This document shows positions 25,901-36,865 of a DNA stretch of 64,000 nt, one piece after another. The number at the start of each line of letters is the position of its first letter. Positions within the stretch are counted from its first letter, which is position 1. Made by a program: the position numbers and the translations under genes. Source of the DNA: Nymphaea colorata (lineage: Eukaryota > Streptophyta > Magnoliopsida > Nymphaeales > Nymphaeaceae); NCBI RefSeq assembly GCF_008831285.2, contig NC_045139.1, positions 10,628,704-10,692,703 on the forward strand, written 5' to 3'. The notes below the pieces were generated by a model. That model saw nothing but the letters and a program-made list of their open reading frames with translations. It was not told the DNA's origin and searched no databases.

Positions 25901-28529
25901 TATTGATGTGTATTTATAATACACTTGGGCTATGCTATCTCCCTGGCTGTGGGGATCCATCTCTTTGGCACATTTCTTTTTATTTCTTTTATGATTTTTT
26001 TTTTCCTCCAACAAACAGAAGTGCTTTAAAACTTATCCGGTTGTGTTTCTGGTGGTGAATGCTACTGAATTGAATGGCTAACTGAGCAGGTCAGGCTCCA
26101 GCCCGCAATTGAGATCAAAGTCCAGGTCGAGATCAAAGTCCAGGTCAAGATCACCCATCAGATATAGAAGGAGCCGGCAGTCACGTTCTTTGTCTCCAAA
26201 AAGGCACTCCAGTGTTCGAAGATCCAGATCTCCTGTGAGATCTCGACATCATTACCGTAGCTATGGTGTTGAACGACGTCCTTACAGAGATGATACAAGT
26301 AGCCGTCGAAGACCTGAAAGATATCAAAGGGAGAGATCACGGGATAGATATTCATCACTTTCAAGAAGAAACAGAAGTAGGAGTAGGACTCCTCATACAA
26401 GAAGATCATCTCATGCTGGTTCAAGGTCACCAAAGTATGGTCGAGAGTCGAGATCATCACCTGGTCGAGCCTATCATGATAGGTCACGTCGTCATAGTAG
26501 GCGCTCTAGATCTCCATCAGCAGAAGGTAGGCGACATGAAGATGAGAGAAGAGATGATGGTAAATCGAGGAAGTTGAAAAGAGATGACAAAACTGATGAT
26601 AAAGGTGATTCTGTCAAAGGCAAATCTATAGCTGATGGAGATTCAAGAAATTCTAGGGATGACAGGCATACACGTGAATCATCTCGCAGTAGCAGACATC
26701 CAAGGTATTCATCGCCAGACCACAGCCATCATCCTGAGGACAAAAAGAGTCCTTCTGAGACACTGAAGGTTGACTCCAGATCAGACAAAGCTGATGAAGC
26801 AGCCAAGGATCAAGTTACTGCTGGAGAAAGTTCACCAGAACCTTCTGATTTTAGCCACGCATCACCTTCCCATGGTACACATTCTAAATCTTCTAGATTA
26901 GAAGTTTTAGATCAACCTAACAATGTGAAATATGAGAGCAAGGGTGGTATAATGGATACAGACATCAGGCAATTTGGCAAAAATAGTGAGTCTGAACAGG
27001 ATCAAGCGGTTAATGAGGACGATTCAAGCTGTTTGAAGGATGATGGCTGTGACATATTCACTGGAAAGTTCGCTGAAGACACGGGCAAATTTGAGAAGTC
27101 AGAGTTGGATATGGAGGAAAATTATAATTTTAATGTGACCTTTGATAATCAACTTTCGATTGAGAAAGATTCAGGATGCCAAAAGTCAGATGAGAGTGAC
27201 CCACATAGTACTTACAATGCGTCACATGATGTTGAATTGACTAAAATGTACCAGACTCTTGATGGTGAGGATTCCAGAAATTTTGGAGGTGATGATACAA
27301 GCAGATCTCAGGATGATGATAAGCTGCAATCAGAAAGTTTAGGAACTGTAAAGGTGCATGAGATTATCAGCGAGTCCACTGCAGGGGAATGTTCTGTAGA
27401 TTCAGAAAACAATAGAGACAAACCTCATCTGCGTGCATCTAAGAAATCAGAATCAGATGTCAGAGTGCTGATAGGAGTTGAACATGTTGCAAATAATCCA
27501 TCCAGAGCTGAAGATGATTCAAGAAAGTGCAAAACCAAGTCTCACTCTTCTTACCGCCAGTCAAAGATGGATGATAGAGAACATGACAGTACGAACAAGA
27601 CACCGAATGATGGATCTCATGAAGAAAAAACTCTGAATGGGAGGGATGATAAACATAGATGTCGTCGACATTGTTATGAGGAATCAAAGCACAACCTGAA
27701 TGAAATTGCTAAATCTCATAAATCAAGATCGCATCACAAAGATCTAGAAAGCCAAAAGGAGACATCCCACGGTCAATATATTGAGGAAGACGGTGATTTA
27801 AGGGATAGAAGAAGGTCTCGCAGTGATGCTCATGACAAGTCGAGATCAGACCACAAAGAACGTTCCAAAGATCACATAGACAAGCCTATTGCAGGCGATG
27901 AATCAAGAGATTCCAGGGATGATAGAAGGAGATCTAATAGACATGGTCACGAGAAGTCACGGTCCGATCGAGTTGATAAGGCTGATGAGAGACTTTCTGA
28001 GGGCTATACAAGAGAAACAAGGGAGGATAGGAGTAGATCAAGTAGGCACACTCATGACAGGTCAAAATCAGATCACCATGACACAAAATCAAGATCAGAT
28101 CGTAAGGACACTGTCAAAGATCAACAACTTGGAGAATATTCAAGAAAATCAACTGATGACAAGAGCAGGTCTCATAGACATGCTAAGGAATCGGACGATA
28201 GGGAACATGAAAGTAGGACTGCCAGCAAGCGGTCATCTGTCAAGGAAGATGTAGGAGACCTGAAGGTGGATAAGAGGAGATCTCATCACAGATATACTAA
28301 TGAGACATCTCGCCGTCACAGGCAATCTGGTGAGTATGATTCAGATCAACAAAAAGACGAGGAGAAATCAAAGAAAGTAAAATTGGATAATGAAAGACTT
28401 TGCGAGACCACCAACAGAAAAGGAGAGATATCTATGGATGTGGACGTTTCTGTGGCCTCAGCTTACGTTCAGCCTCCTCCAATCCGTAGTCTTGAGGTCC
28501 ATGGTGATGACCACGATCTCCATCAGTAA
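19948..28529 (+). CDS. Filamin repeat / CCCH finger / RRM / RS-rich splicing-type RNA-binding protein
   Basis: Predicted exons 19948-20905, 23939-24464 and 26090-28529, in phase throughout, encode 1307 residues. The N-terminus is MADRGAAPGRPIWMKQAEEA, followed by an Ala/Lys helix. Residues 72-176 form a filamin/ABP280-type Ig repeat (GDGTYAVTYVVP; SPFPVFF). A CCCH finger follows with C245-x7-C253-x4-C258-x3-H262. An Ala/Gln-rich linker leads to an RRM at about 334-406, with RNP2 LQVSNL (335-340) and RNP1 KHFAYIEY (368-375). Residues 495-1307 are RS/RD/SRDDR-rich with degenerate internal repeats. This is a nuclear pre-mRNA-processing type protein. The same architecture is, as far as I recall, that of the Arabidopsis RRM protein IRR (At3g23900), implicated in immune-receptor splicing; that match is from memory. 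Intron 1 has a NAGNAG acceptor (AG at 23935 or 23938), so one extra Ala codon may be included. Reading through intron 1 would give a truncated 337-residue form lacking the RRM and RS tail. Confidence 0.9.
22459..22484. repeat. Perfect AC/GT hairpin in intron 1 of the RS protein gene
   Basis: An 11-bp arm CACACACATAC, a 4-base loop ACAA and the exact complementary arm GTATGTGTGTG. Transcribed, it would form a stable stem in the intron. It may simply be an inverted microsatellite. Confidence 0.75.
25320..25600. repeat. CGATAC-rich palindromic repeat, copy 1 (intron 2 of the RS protein gene)
   Basis: A dense run of CGATAC/GTATCG words. It contains a perfect 14-bp inverted repeat, ACGATACACCACCT at 25394-25407 and its complement at 25419-25432, with an 11-base loop. 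The left edge has TAGTGTTGTA and a TGTATTGTACAATACTTA block; the right edge has ACAATATTGC. A second copy in opposite orientation lies at about 49440-49610. This is likely a small non-autonomous transposon with subterminal repeats; no coding capacity. Confidence 0.65.
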
Positions 28530-31125
28530 AGCGTGACAAGTTGGTGGCTGATGACAGGGGTAATTATGACTGGTCATGACTAGTGAGGAAGCTACCGAAT
28601 CTTTTGTGGAAAAGATATAAAGATCAATTTTCAAGGATGTTGCTGCTCAAAGAATACCTTTTTTTTTTCTTTTATTTTAATGCTGAACCATCAAAATCAG
28701 ATGTGAACCCTATAGTTGGCTAATGCTGGGGTCTATTTTTTTCTACTAGTATCTTGGTGCTTGAGAGCCCACGGGGAGCAGCAGTACGTTGTCACGGGGT
28801 GGCAAGACTGAACCGAGATATTTCTTGTAACTCTGTGAGAGACTGATATTGTTTGGAACTTTGTCATTTATTCACGTGGTATCGTCCTCTGTATAACATT
28901 GAAGGTATTCCTCTGTTAGGAAGCATGGTTTTTTGCAACCACGGTATTAAAATATCAGTAGATCTAAGTCACATTGGCACGGGTACAAGAAAGTTGTGCT
29001 GGTACGGCGATTTTAGAAAATTTAGATACGATGGTACGACAAAAAAAAGTATGTATAGACAAGTATATACAAACATGTGTACATACATCTGTGAAAACTT
29101 TTACAAAAACACAAAAAGCAAAATTCATACTAAATATATCACGAAGACAATGCTTAAAACTTAAAAACAAAAAAACAATTGTGTTTTGAATTGGTTTTGA
29201 TTCGAAACATGTTGAAATTGTAATTAAGCAAATGAACGACTTAAAATCTTCTGTATAAGTACTGCCTTACTGGTACCGGTAGTTGTGCAAAATGGCCGTA
29301 CTTATGTGACTTAGCAATAGATGGATAACGGTGGATAGATTTGGTCTACAGCTTATGCAACGATGGTGACAGCAGGCTTTTGAGGAAAAATATAAGACGA
29401 GGGAGAGTCCATTTCTTATCATGGGGGTTTTGCAGTTTTAGTATTTCAGGATCACATTTGAATTGAGGAAGTAAGACTATCATTGATCTTCTCTTCCTCT
29501 AGATAGGATCTCTAGAAACTGCCTTAGCTGTATCTTTGATCTTTTCGTATTCCTTTTTTCTCCTTATGATAACAAATATCGCCTAAGCTGAGGTCTAATT
29601 TGTCTCTGTCTAACATGTTTTAGAAAAAAAGATATGGATGTAGGGATGAGTATAGAACCATAACGCATGTTTTTTTGTCCTTTAATGGATACCCAAAAAA
29701 CTACAATATGCTATGAACTGTACCTTCACTGAGTTTTTCATGAGTTAACATATAAATATTGACAGGAATCTGGTTAAAAAAAAAGCATGAGAAGATTCTT
29801 CTCGAGTCTAGTCAACGATATTTCAATAAGACTATGCTTTCGCGCTTGTTTGGTGGTTTACCTAAAATGCAATTTCAGTTTGTGGTACCTTCTCGCTGTT
29901 GACTTGGAATAAAGCGGTGCATAAAAGCAGAGTAAAAAGATGCAAGACACAATTTTTCTCGCCATTATCATGATCCTCAAATACATTGACGGTTTTTCTA
30001 GCGTAGGCGGAGTAGACGTTCATTCTTGCTTCGTCAGGTGGATATGCATTCTTGCTACTACTAAGTCAAGGGGTAAGGTTATCTTTATACTAAATCTTAT
30101 GTCGAGTATGCAAGAGAATTAATCCCACTGTTCGATCGAGAGCGGAAACTTTTCTTATTTCTTCTGTATCGGCACCAGTGCACTGAGTTCTCAACATGCT
30201 TCAATTTGCACGTAGGACCAACCCTTTCTGTCGTACATAAATATAGCTATCTATGAGTTGAACTGAAAATACACCGCATGACTTGTCTCAGCCCACCCAT
30301 TTGAACTATACCCGACTACACTCTACTAGGTCAGATATCTCAATGAAAGGTTGCTTGGGAGGATCACTCCCTACCTTTCATTGAAAAACTTCCTTCCAGA
30401 GATTGTTTGCTGCATATCGTATCGTGGAGCAAACGGCTGGTTGTTCTACTTTGGCAGAACCTATATTCACTGGTCTGAAGCCGGCAAGACATATGAACTA
30501 CATATATTGATTCTTATAAATTTCCATAATAAATATGCCATTTGAACATTATTATAGAATTATTTGGTTGAACTTATGTTTAGATAAAAATTGGTGAAAT
30601 AAATCAGTCTCCTCTTGTTGGAATTTGGGTGTAAAACAAGTGTCTATGTCAAACAAACCTTGACAATTTTTGGAATTTTAAATCACGCGGCTTAAACCCC
30701 CGAATGGACAATATCCACCAACGAGGTCGCTGTTCACGTATGCTTGGATTCCAACCCCACGACAGAAATGTTCGTTGCTTGCCCTCTAATGGAGGTCATT
30801 GCCTCGCCCCCTCCCTCTCTCTCTCTGGCCGTTCTTCCATGGAAGGCCACTGCGTCTTTGTAACAGATACTGTTCTTAACGACGGGTGTAACCGTAAGCA
30901 AACGCTCCTCTCTTGGAATTCACAACGACGGAGCCACTCTGGAGAGGGAAAGAGGCGTTAAGCCTCCGCCTCTTTCCCAACCATCTTGCCCTCCTCCTCC
31001 TTCCCCACAAAACTGACCAGAAACAGCAACAACCTTTCTGTTTCATCTCTCCCGCATTGCTTAAATTCATCCCCGCTTAACCCACGTTCCAGGCAATCCC
31101 AACATCTTCCAATCTCTCTTTCTTG
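28530..31125. other. Intergenic region between the RS protein gene and the DMP gene
   Basis: The first 300-350 bp are probably the 3' UTR of the RS protein gene. A small element with inverted ends lies at 28964-29314. From 29315 to about 30900 I see no gene or recognisable repeat. The final 200 bp before the DMP start are C/T-rich and look like a 5' leader. No convincing TATA box was identified there. Confidence 0.55.
28964..29314. mobile_element. Candidate MITE with CTAAGTCACAT inverted ends
   Basis: The left end CTAAGTCACAT (28964-28974) is exactly complementary to the right end ATGTGACTTAG (29304-29314). The match continues imperfectly inward: left TGGCACGGG against right-complement AAGTACGGC. 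The 351-bp body has GTACGG/GATACG words resembling the CGATAC repeats elsewhere, and encodes nothing recognisable. A clean target-site duplication is not seen, so the exact ends may be off by a few bases. Confidence 0.5.
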
Positions 31126-31788
31126 ATGGCAATGAAGGGATCAGACGTAGAGTCGCAGGAGCAGCAGCAGATGAGAAGTCCGTTGTTGGAGAAAGTAGAG
31201 GATCAGCAACAGCAGCAAGCGGGGAGCGCTAACAGCTCAATGCAGAAGGCAATCAACCAGACGTTCAGGAGCACCGCCCACCTCGCAAACCTGCTGCCGA
31301 CGGGAACGGTGCTGGCCTTCCAGCTGCTGTCGCCCGTCTTCACCAATCAAGGCAGGTGCACCGACGCCAGCCGGTTCATGGCCGCCTCCCTGCTCTCCCT
31401 CTGCGGCATCTCCTGCTTCCTCCTCTCCTTCACCGACAGCTTCAAGCGTCCCGACGGCACCGTCCGCCACGGCATCGCCACCCCGCGCGGTCTCTTGGTC
31501 CTCGACGGCGACGGCGACGCCGGCAGCTTGGCACCCGAAAAGGCCGCGGAGTTCAGGATCAGGTGGATCGACTTCGTCCACGCCTTCGCGTCCTTGCTGG
31601 TCTTTGCCGCCGTCGCGCTCCTCGATCAGAACGTCGTCGGCTGCTTCTACCCTCTGCCGTCGGCGGAGATGAAGGAGGTGCTCTCGTCGCTGCCCGTGGG
31701 CATCGGGGTCTTGTGCAGCATGCTGTTCGTCGCGTTCCCCACTAAGCGCCATGGAATTGGGTTCCCCTTAACACCCTCCTCAGATTGA
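31126..31788 (+). CDS. DMP: DMP family (DUF679) four-pass membrane protein
   Basis: An intronless gene of 220 residues. The ATG at 31126 is the first in-frame ATG (the codon before it is TTG); a second in-frame ATG follows two codons later. A polar Gln-rich N-tail (to about residue 40) precedes the conserved core containing TFRSTAHLANLLPTGTVLAF. Four membrane segments lie at about 53-72, 84-102, 148-168 and 187-206. A polar loop between TM2 and TM3 carries DSFKRPDGTVRHGIATPRG. Length, core motifs and topology match the plant DUF679 membrane protein (DMP) family, whose members act in ER and tonoplast membrane remodelling, senescence and, for the DMP8/9 subgroup, gamete fusion. Which subgroup this belongs to cannot be settled by eye. 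The coding region is markedly GC-rich, especially at third codon positions, unlike the neighbouring genes; this makes long spurious frames on both strands. Confidence 0.92.
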   Translation: MAMKGSDVESQEQQQMRSPLLEKVEDQQQQQAGSANSSMQKAINQTFRSTAHLANLLPTGTVLAFQLLSPVFTNQGRCTDASRFMAASLLSLCGISCFLLSFTDSFKRPDGTVRHGIATPRGLLVLDGDGDAGSLAPEKAAEFRIRWIDFVHAFASLLVFAAVALLDQNVVGCFYPLPSAEMKEVLSSLPVGIGVLCSMLFVAFPTKRHGIGFPLTPSSD

Positions 31789-32386
31789 TGCCGTTGCGGT
31801 CTTTAATTTCTTCTTCTTTCCTTTTCCAATCCTGCAGCTCTGATCGTTCGTCCTATTCCATTTGTTTCTGCCCTTTCTTTCAGTTTTGGAGAAGAAATTT
31901 GTTGGTTGTTCCTCTCCTTTGCCTGTACAAACTATCCAACAAGAAATGATAATTCTTCTGTGGCTAAGGTCCACAAAAACGATTGCACCATAGTGTCTGT
32001 CCATCATTCATACATCTTCAATGCTATTGAAGCGGAGAGTATACCTCACTAATCTATACTCGATTTCTTATTCAAATGAAAGCGATGATCGAATGAATGC
32101 AGAAATGAAAATGAAATATCATGTCAGAACGAAAGTTAACTAGATGGGAGCACATTTTTCAGTAACACTTTCCTTGGATATCGATCTTCACTTCAATCTT
32201 GGCCTTCCTCTTAGACATTCAACTTTCACGTCCATTCTTTTCTTTAAACCGCAAATTCATGAATGTGACGGGTTAAAATCGTGATGAAGACATTAAACAT
32301 TCACTAAAAAATCTTCAAGTTCTTATCTACCTTCTTCGGCCAGAGGAAATTTTTTGCCTAAACAAGCGAAAAACAGAACGCAAAGA

Positions 32387-32629
32387 AAAGGATGACTACA
32401 ATGACACATTAAACCAGCACAATCAAGTCTCTCACCTTAAGAATAGAGATTATATTACTCTGCACATCCAACCAATGCCCGTATGGCGTATCTGCCAATA
32501 CACATCATGAGGTATATCAGCTTTGCATGGCATTATTTTATTGATTTTCTAAATTTAAAAATATTGCATTGTTTAAAAGGATGACTACAATGACAGATTA
32601 AACCAGCACAATCAAGGCTCTCACCTTAA
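32387..32629 (+). repeat. 54-bp direct repeat pair, 189-bp period
   Basis: Copy 1 is 32387-32440 and copy 2 is 32576-32629, differing at about two positions. Both begin AAAGGATGACTACAATGACA and end TCTCACCTTAA. The DNA between and after the copies is not similar, so this is a local duplication or two ends of a small insertion, not a longer tandem array. Confidence 0.8.
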
Positions 32630-32664
32630 TACATATGTTTCCATATATCTGCCTCATAAGGCTT

Positions 32665-32681
32665 GTGTGGGCAGTTGCCCA
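32665..32681. repeat. GGGCAGTTGCCC palindrome, copy a
   Basis: A TGTGGGCAGTTGCCCA word in a context (GCAGAGCCACGCAATTTTTCTCATT) resembling copy b at 33702. It is the core of a dispersed short element; this copy seems truncated. Confidence 0.55.
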
Positions 32682-33701
32682 TGCAGAGCCACGCAATTTT
32701 TCTCATTGTAAACATTAAAAGTCATTTTTTCATTGCCTTTGGTCCATTATAAAGTTGAACATCATTAGCAGGGCCATACGCATTCATCACCATTTGGATT
32801 CTGAGCGGCTCGGATCCATCTTTCAGATCTCTGATACTTGATCAGATCCAGCCTCGTGAATTGGGTGTCTCCTAATTGGATTTACAGTTGGGACTAGGCC
32901 TTGAGACTGAATTTTTAAAACTGAATCCAGGTCCGACAGGCACTAGATCTGACATTTTCACAAAACCGCACCGCCGTTAGGTCTAAAAATTTTTTCAGGA
33001 TCTTAAAATCAGTTAAGTTTTGAAGTAACCAAATGGAGTCAGTGATCCAAACTTCATAAGTTTGATGTGGCATAATTTTGTTGACATACCAAGGGTTTCT
33101 TACTAAGATCTACAGCTTATCAAACTACTAACTTATAATCTGCACTAGAAATCGACACTCTATTGTCAAAATCTAAATGGGTGTTTGATTATTTTAGACC
33201 TTTGATTCATAAATGTCATGATTGCAACAAGGATTTGCAAACTTTGCATATTGAGTTCATGAATCTCAAATTGGAATCCTCAGTATTGTGACTTGATATC
33301 CATAGATTTGATGTGTAATGAGACCTTAAACGCACAGGTTTCAAGTTCATAATTTGGTAGAACCAGAAATATAAGTTGGGCCTCATATTAAACGTACTCC
33401 TAGATTCTAAAATCTGAAGCAATCAAACAACTTGAAGGCATAATGGGATCTTAAATCCATAGTTGTCAAATTCATAGTTTCTATCAAGAGGCTTCTCATA
33501 ACTTCAAGAAGAAAGCAATTGAGTCATTGACAGCATCTCAATAAATGAGAGTGATTATAGTAGTAGTGAGATGGTTTTGGCAGCTAGAGGTTTTTCCCAG
33601 TAGTCCTACCGTAGTAGCCGGTCTCTTCTTCCACTGGCCATGTTAGGCCACATGGCTACAACATTTCGAGGCTATTTCCATGCAGGCATGTGCAAAGATA
33701 G

Positions 33702-33721
33702 GTGTGAGCAATTGCCCACAC
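33702..33721. repeat. GGGCAGTTGCCC palindrome, copy b
   Basis: GTGTGAGCAATTGCCCACAC, one arm with a substitution, followed by an AGCAATTTTTCTCATTTAC-type segment similar to that after copy a. No gene lies nearby. Confidence 0.5.
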
Positions 33722-34092
33722 AGACCCGTAAAAAGTACCCATTTTATATTGACATCTCAAAGCAATTTTTCTCATTTACATGTTGAATCCCTGTTATCTT
33801 TTAGCTGAGCTACACACAAACTGAAAATGAATGGGAATTTCCGGTATTTGTTTTTATTGGTAACTTTATTTTTCTTTTCTTTCTCTTCCTTTCTTCTTCT
33901 TCATCTTTGGTTCTGGTTTCAAGAGCCCCGCCTTAGTTAAACCAGTCTGACTAGTAAGCAAGGTTCGTCCTTAGCATTGATTTGGACAGCATCGTGAAAT
34001 GAGCCAACATGATCGTCCTGTCCTCAGTCTACTTCTGTCTTCTGCAATTGTTTCAAGGGTTCTGTCTTATAAGCACTCCCCCCCCCCCCCTT

Positions 34093-34242
34093 AGGGGCCG
34101 AGCCAAAATTTGTGGTTAAAGGGTGCTAGTAATAAATTTTAAATTTTTAGGAGGCATCAAATGTAAATAAGAAAAATTACGCTAAGGTGTTAATATAAAA
34201 ATAAATACTTTTTGTTACTTTGTATGGGCAAATGCCCACACA
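34093..34242 (-). mobile_element. Short palindrome-core element, inverted copy
   Basis: Begins with AGGGGCCGAGCCAAAATTT (34093-34111), which resembles the terminal word seen at 17473, and reaches a TGTATGGGCAAATGCCCACACA palindrome at 34221-34242, about 130 bp later. In the copies at 56083 and 58099 the palindrome comes first and a TTTTGGCTC-type end follows after 100-150 bp. The common spacing and opposite order indicate one element family inserted in both orientations. It is non-coding. Confidence 0.5.
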
Positions 34243-34584
34243 TACCTCCTCCTCCCCCTACCTTTAGTCATTATCCATAGAGGTAAAGAGATGTTTCATA
34301 CTTCCATTATTTGCAATGCTGGTTCTAGTCCTCCTTGTAATCCACTTTTTTCCTTTCATTTCTTGTCACACAAAATTCATTGAGGATTAGTTTAGAGTTC
34401 TGGGGCATAGATAGGTAGGGGCTTTATGGGTCACAAAGCTCAATTTGAAATTTGAATTATGTTGGATTTTGGTGGACTTGAGTCCAGTTATATGGAGCAG
34501 CCCCACAAGACCCAAGATGGTGCCGGAAGGCCAATTGAAAATCTGTCAATTATATATTTAGTGCTCCATAAAAAAAAAAAAAAA

Positions 34585-34603
34585 GATTCTGGCTCCACCC
34601 CTT
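34585..34603 (-). repeat. Transposon-end-like motif (GATTCTGGCTCCACCCCTT)
   Basis: The reverse complement of the AGGGGTGGAGCCAGAATTTT word, directly after a poly-A run. It may mark the end of an element starting near the 34093 motif, but the intervening 490 bp are not internally diagnostic. Confidence 0.45.
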
Positions 34604-35141
34604 TAATGGCAGAACTTCTTTCTCAATGTGCCTGCTGATGCTGGAACTTGGTCATTCCTTGTGTCTTAATATAATAAATGGAGAGCAGATGGGCGTGAAT
34701 TGGATATCTGACCTGAAACTGATCTCCTTTTCTTCACATTGAATCCGAATAAGTTTCTGACATCATTCGGAGTTGGCAACTTACATGCAGCTCAGAGATT
34801 CGTTAGGCGAGATTCCATCCCTGTTGTTTCATAAAGATCCCACGCTCTTCTCCAAATTAGATTTTTCATATGCATAGACCTGATAATCATCCCGCGTAAA
34901 GATTTTATCATGAAAACTCACATGAAATTGACCTTTCATGTGAAGTGCCTTCTCACTTTCAGGTTACACTTTCAAAAATTTTTCAATTGATTGCTTACCA
35001 ATGGAAAGTCAAGAGATATCCTTGCTCATTTTTTCGATTGCAGACGTCTTTGTGCAGTAAAGTCTGCTGCAATTTTTTCTCTTTTTACATATTGGTGCCC
35101 CTTAACATTTTAAAATTTATACTTAGTGACCCCTTGAAGAG

Positions 35142-35163
35142 AATTTTCTAAGCTCCACCCCTG
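35142..35163 (-). repeat. Transposon-end-like motif (AATTTTCTAAGCTCCACCCCTG)
   Basis: Another complement-orientation copy of the GGGGTGGAGC terminal word with one substitution (AAGCTCC). No partner end was found within a few hundred bases. Confidence 0.4.
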
Positions 35164-36320
35164 CTGACAGGCCGACCACTCAAAAAAAAACCCAAACATT
35201 AAGAGCTCTCTCGCACTGACTTGTAGAGATTAATCGCAATAATATTCCCCATTCAGAAACAGGATCACATACGGGTCCATGATTTCAGATATATTACACT
35301 ATGCAATTCACTTATACTAATTTATTCTCAAGCTAGTTGCATACAGCATGAAGACAGCTTTGTGAAAAAATCAATGGGCCGAGTAAAGCAGCTTAGCTTT
35401 CCTTCCTGATGGATTCTGAAGCGACAGACAACATTATTCTTGCTCCACACAGACACCTCATTCAAATTTGGGTTCGGTCACGAAACTGCATACCAATTCC
35501 GAATCCAATTAGTAATTGGATACAAGTTTCTTTCACCAGGGACCCACAGCTGGAACCAACCGTGCTAAGTACAAGAAGGTTAGATGAAGCGGGAGGCAAA
35601 AGGATTCACAAATGGTAGCGAAAAGATCGGCAAGCAGAAATGCGGGAAGCTAATTGTTTTCGATGCTGAGCAGCTATGTCCGCAGAGTCATATTCATCTC
35701 CTTGAAGATGGACGGGCCAGGCTCGACTCCCCCTCAGCAAGTGTCTGAGTAGGTGTGGCAACGGGCAGAGGGCTCAGCTGGAAATCAAAAGAATGATGCG
35801 TGCCTTGACATTTAAGCCAAACCCGTTAGATCTTCCAAATCAGGAACAAGAGCATAACTTATTGAACCACGGACGTTCGTCTGACCCTATTAACCTCATC
35901 GCAGAATCACCCAGAAATTAACTTCAAGGGTTTTTGGATATTCTCAACTATTGCGGAGTTTGTCTGCCATTAACCTTTACCGCAGAAGGATCCAGAAATC
36001 AAATTCAAGGGTCATGGTGATTCCCATCTAGTTGCGTAGTTTGTCTTCTATTCCTTACCAAGGGGTGCATGGTGAATGGGGTTTGTCACCGCAAAGAGGC
36101 TTCGTTTCGATGCCGTCTCGTTTTTTCCTGACACGTCAATAAGAGGGCTTTGCCGAGAAAATAAAGGGCATCGTTGGAAAAAAAACAAAAATCCAGCATT
36201 GCCTAAAAAGGCCATGCCCAAAAGAACAATATAAAAAATGCGTCCATAATTAGAATATTTTGAATAGAGGATATTTGCAAGCAACCATAAGTACTTCCAT
36301 AGGATGAGAGTGAAAGGGGT

Positions 36321-36376
36321 AGAGAGAGAGAGAGAGACAGAGAGGAGGGGGGGGGGAGAGGGAGGGAGGGAGGGAG
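36321..36376 (+). repeat. Purine-rich (GA)n(G)n tract
   Basis: GA repeats pass into a G-run and then GGGA repeats. It lies about 490 bp downstream of the G3BP stop codon, possibly beyond the 3' UTR. The G-runs could form unusual structures, but nothing shows a function. Confidence 0.85.
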
Positions 36377-36865
36377 AATGGCAATTCCAATAGATCAACA
36401 AATTTATAAGAATGTGTTCGAGATTCTACGGCCAGTCATTACCCTGCCATCATATTAGGAAGGAACAACTCAAATCCCCTTCTTTCCTACTTACACAAAA
36501 TGGGCAGAGGCGAAAAGGGAAAAAAGAAGGGACAACAGAACAAACTGAAAAATTGGACGCGCTACCACTCATCAACTCTAGTGAACTAACCATTTAACTC
36601 AAGAGACTCTTACTCGATAGACCCACGTAAGGAAAAAGAAAAGGTTAAAATAAAGTCAAAATGTGATCTACGCCTAACAATCATATTCTACAGACTACAT
36701 TTTAGGAAAGCCCGATTCAAGTTGCCTGAAAATTCAATCAGCAGACAGGTTGAAGCTTCACTTTACCTGCCGCCTCCTGCAATGTCAGAATCGTCCCAAG
36801 AATTACTCACGCCAACACTCACATGATTACTGAAGATCCCAACCAACTAGAGCTCATCGCAATTC

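Larger units (their letters stand above)
31789..36865. other. Intergenic region with repeat fragments
   Basis: Starts with the probable 3' UTR of the DMP gene and ends with the probable 3' UTR of the minus-strand G3BP gene. Between them I see no gene. Contents include a 54-bp direct repeat pair near 32.4-32.6 kb, three copies of a GGGCAGTTGCCC-type palindrome (32665, 33702, 34221), transposon-end-like motifs at 34093, 34585 and 35142, a C-run at about 34079-34090, an A-run at about 34570-34584, and a purine-rich tract at 36321-36376. Confidence 0.6.

Noticed and set aside
31237-31752. Long open frames on the minus strand (171 residues) and in a second plus frame (129 residues) over the DMP gene
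   Set aside because: They arise from the high GC content, which removes stop codons; only the DMP frame has family motifs and four membrane segments.
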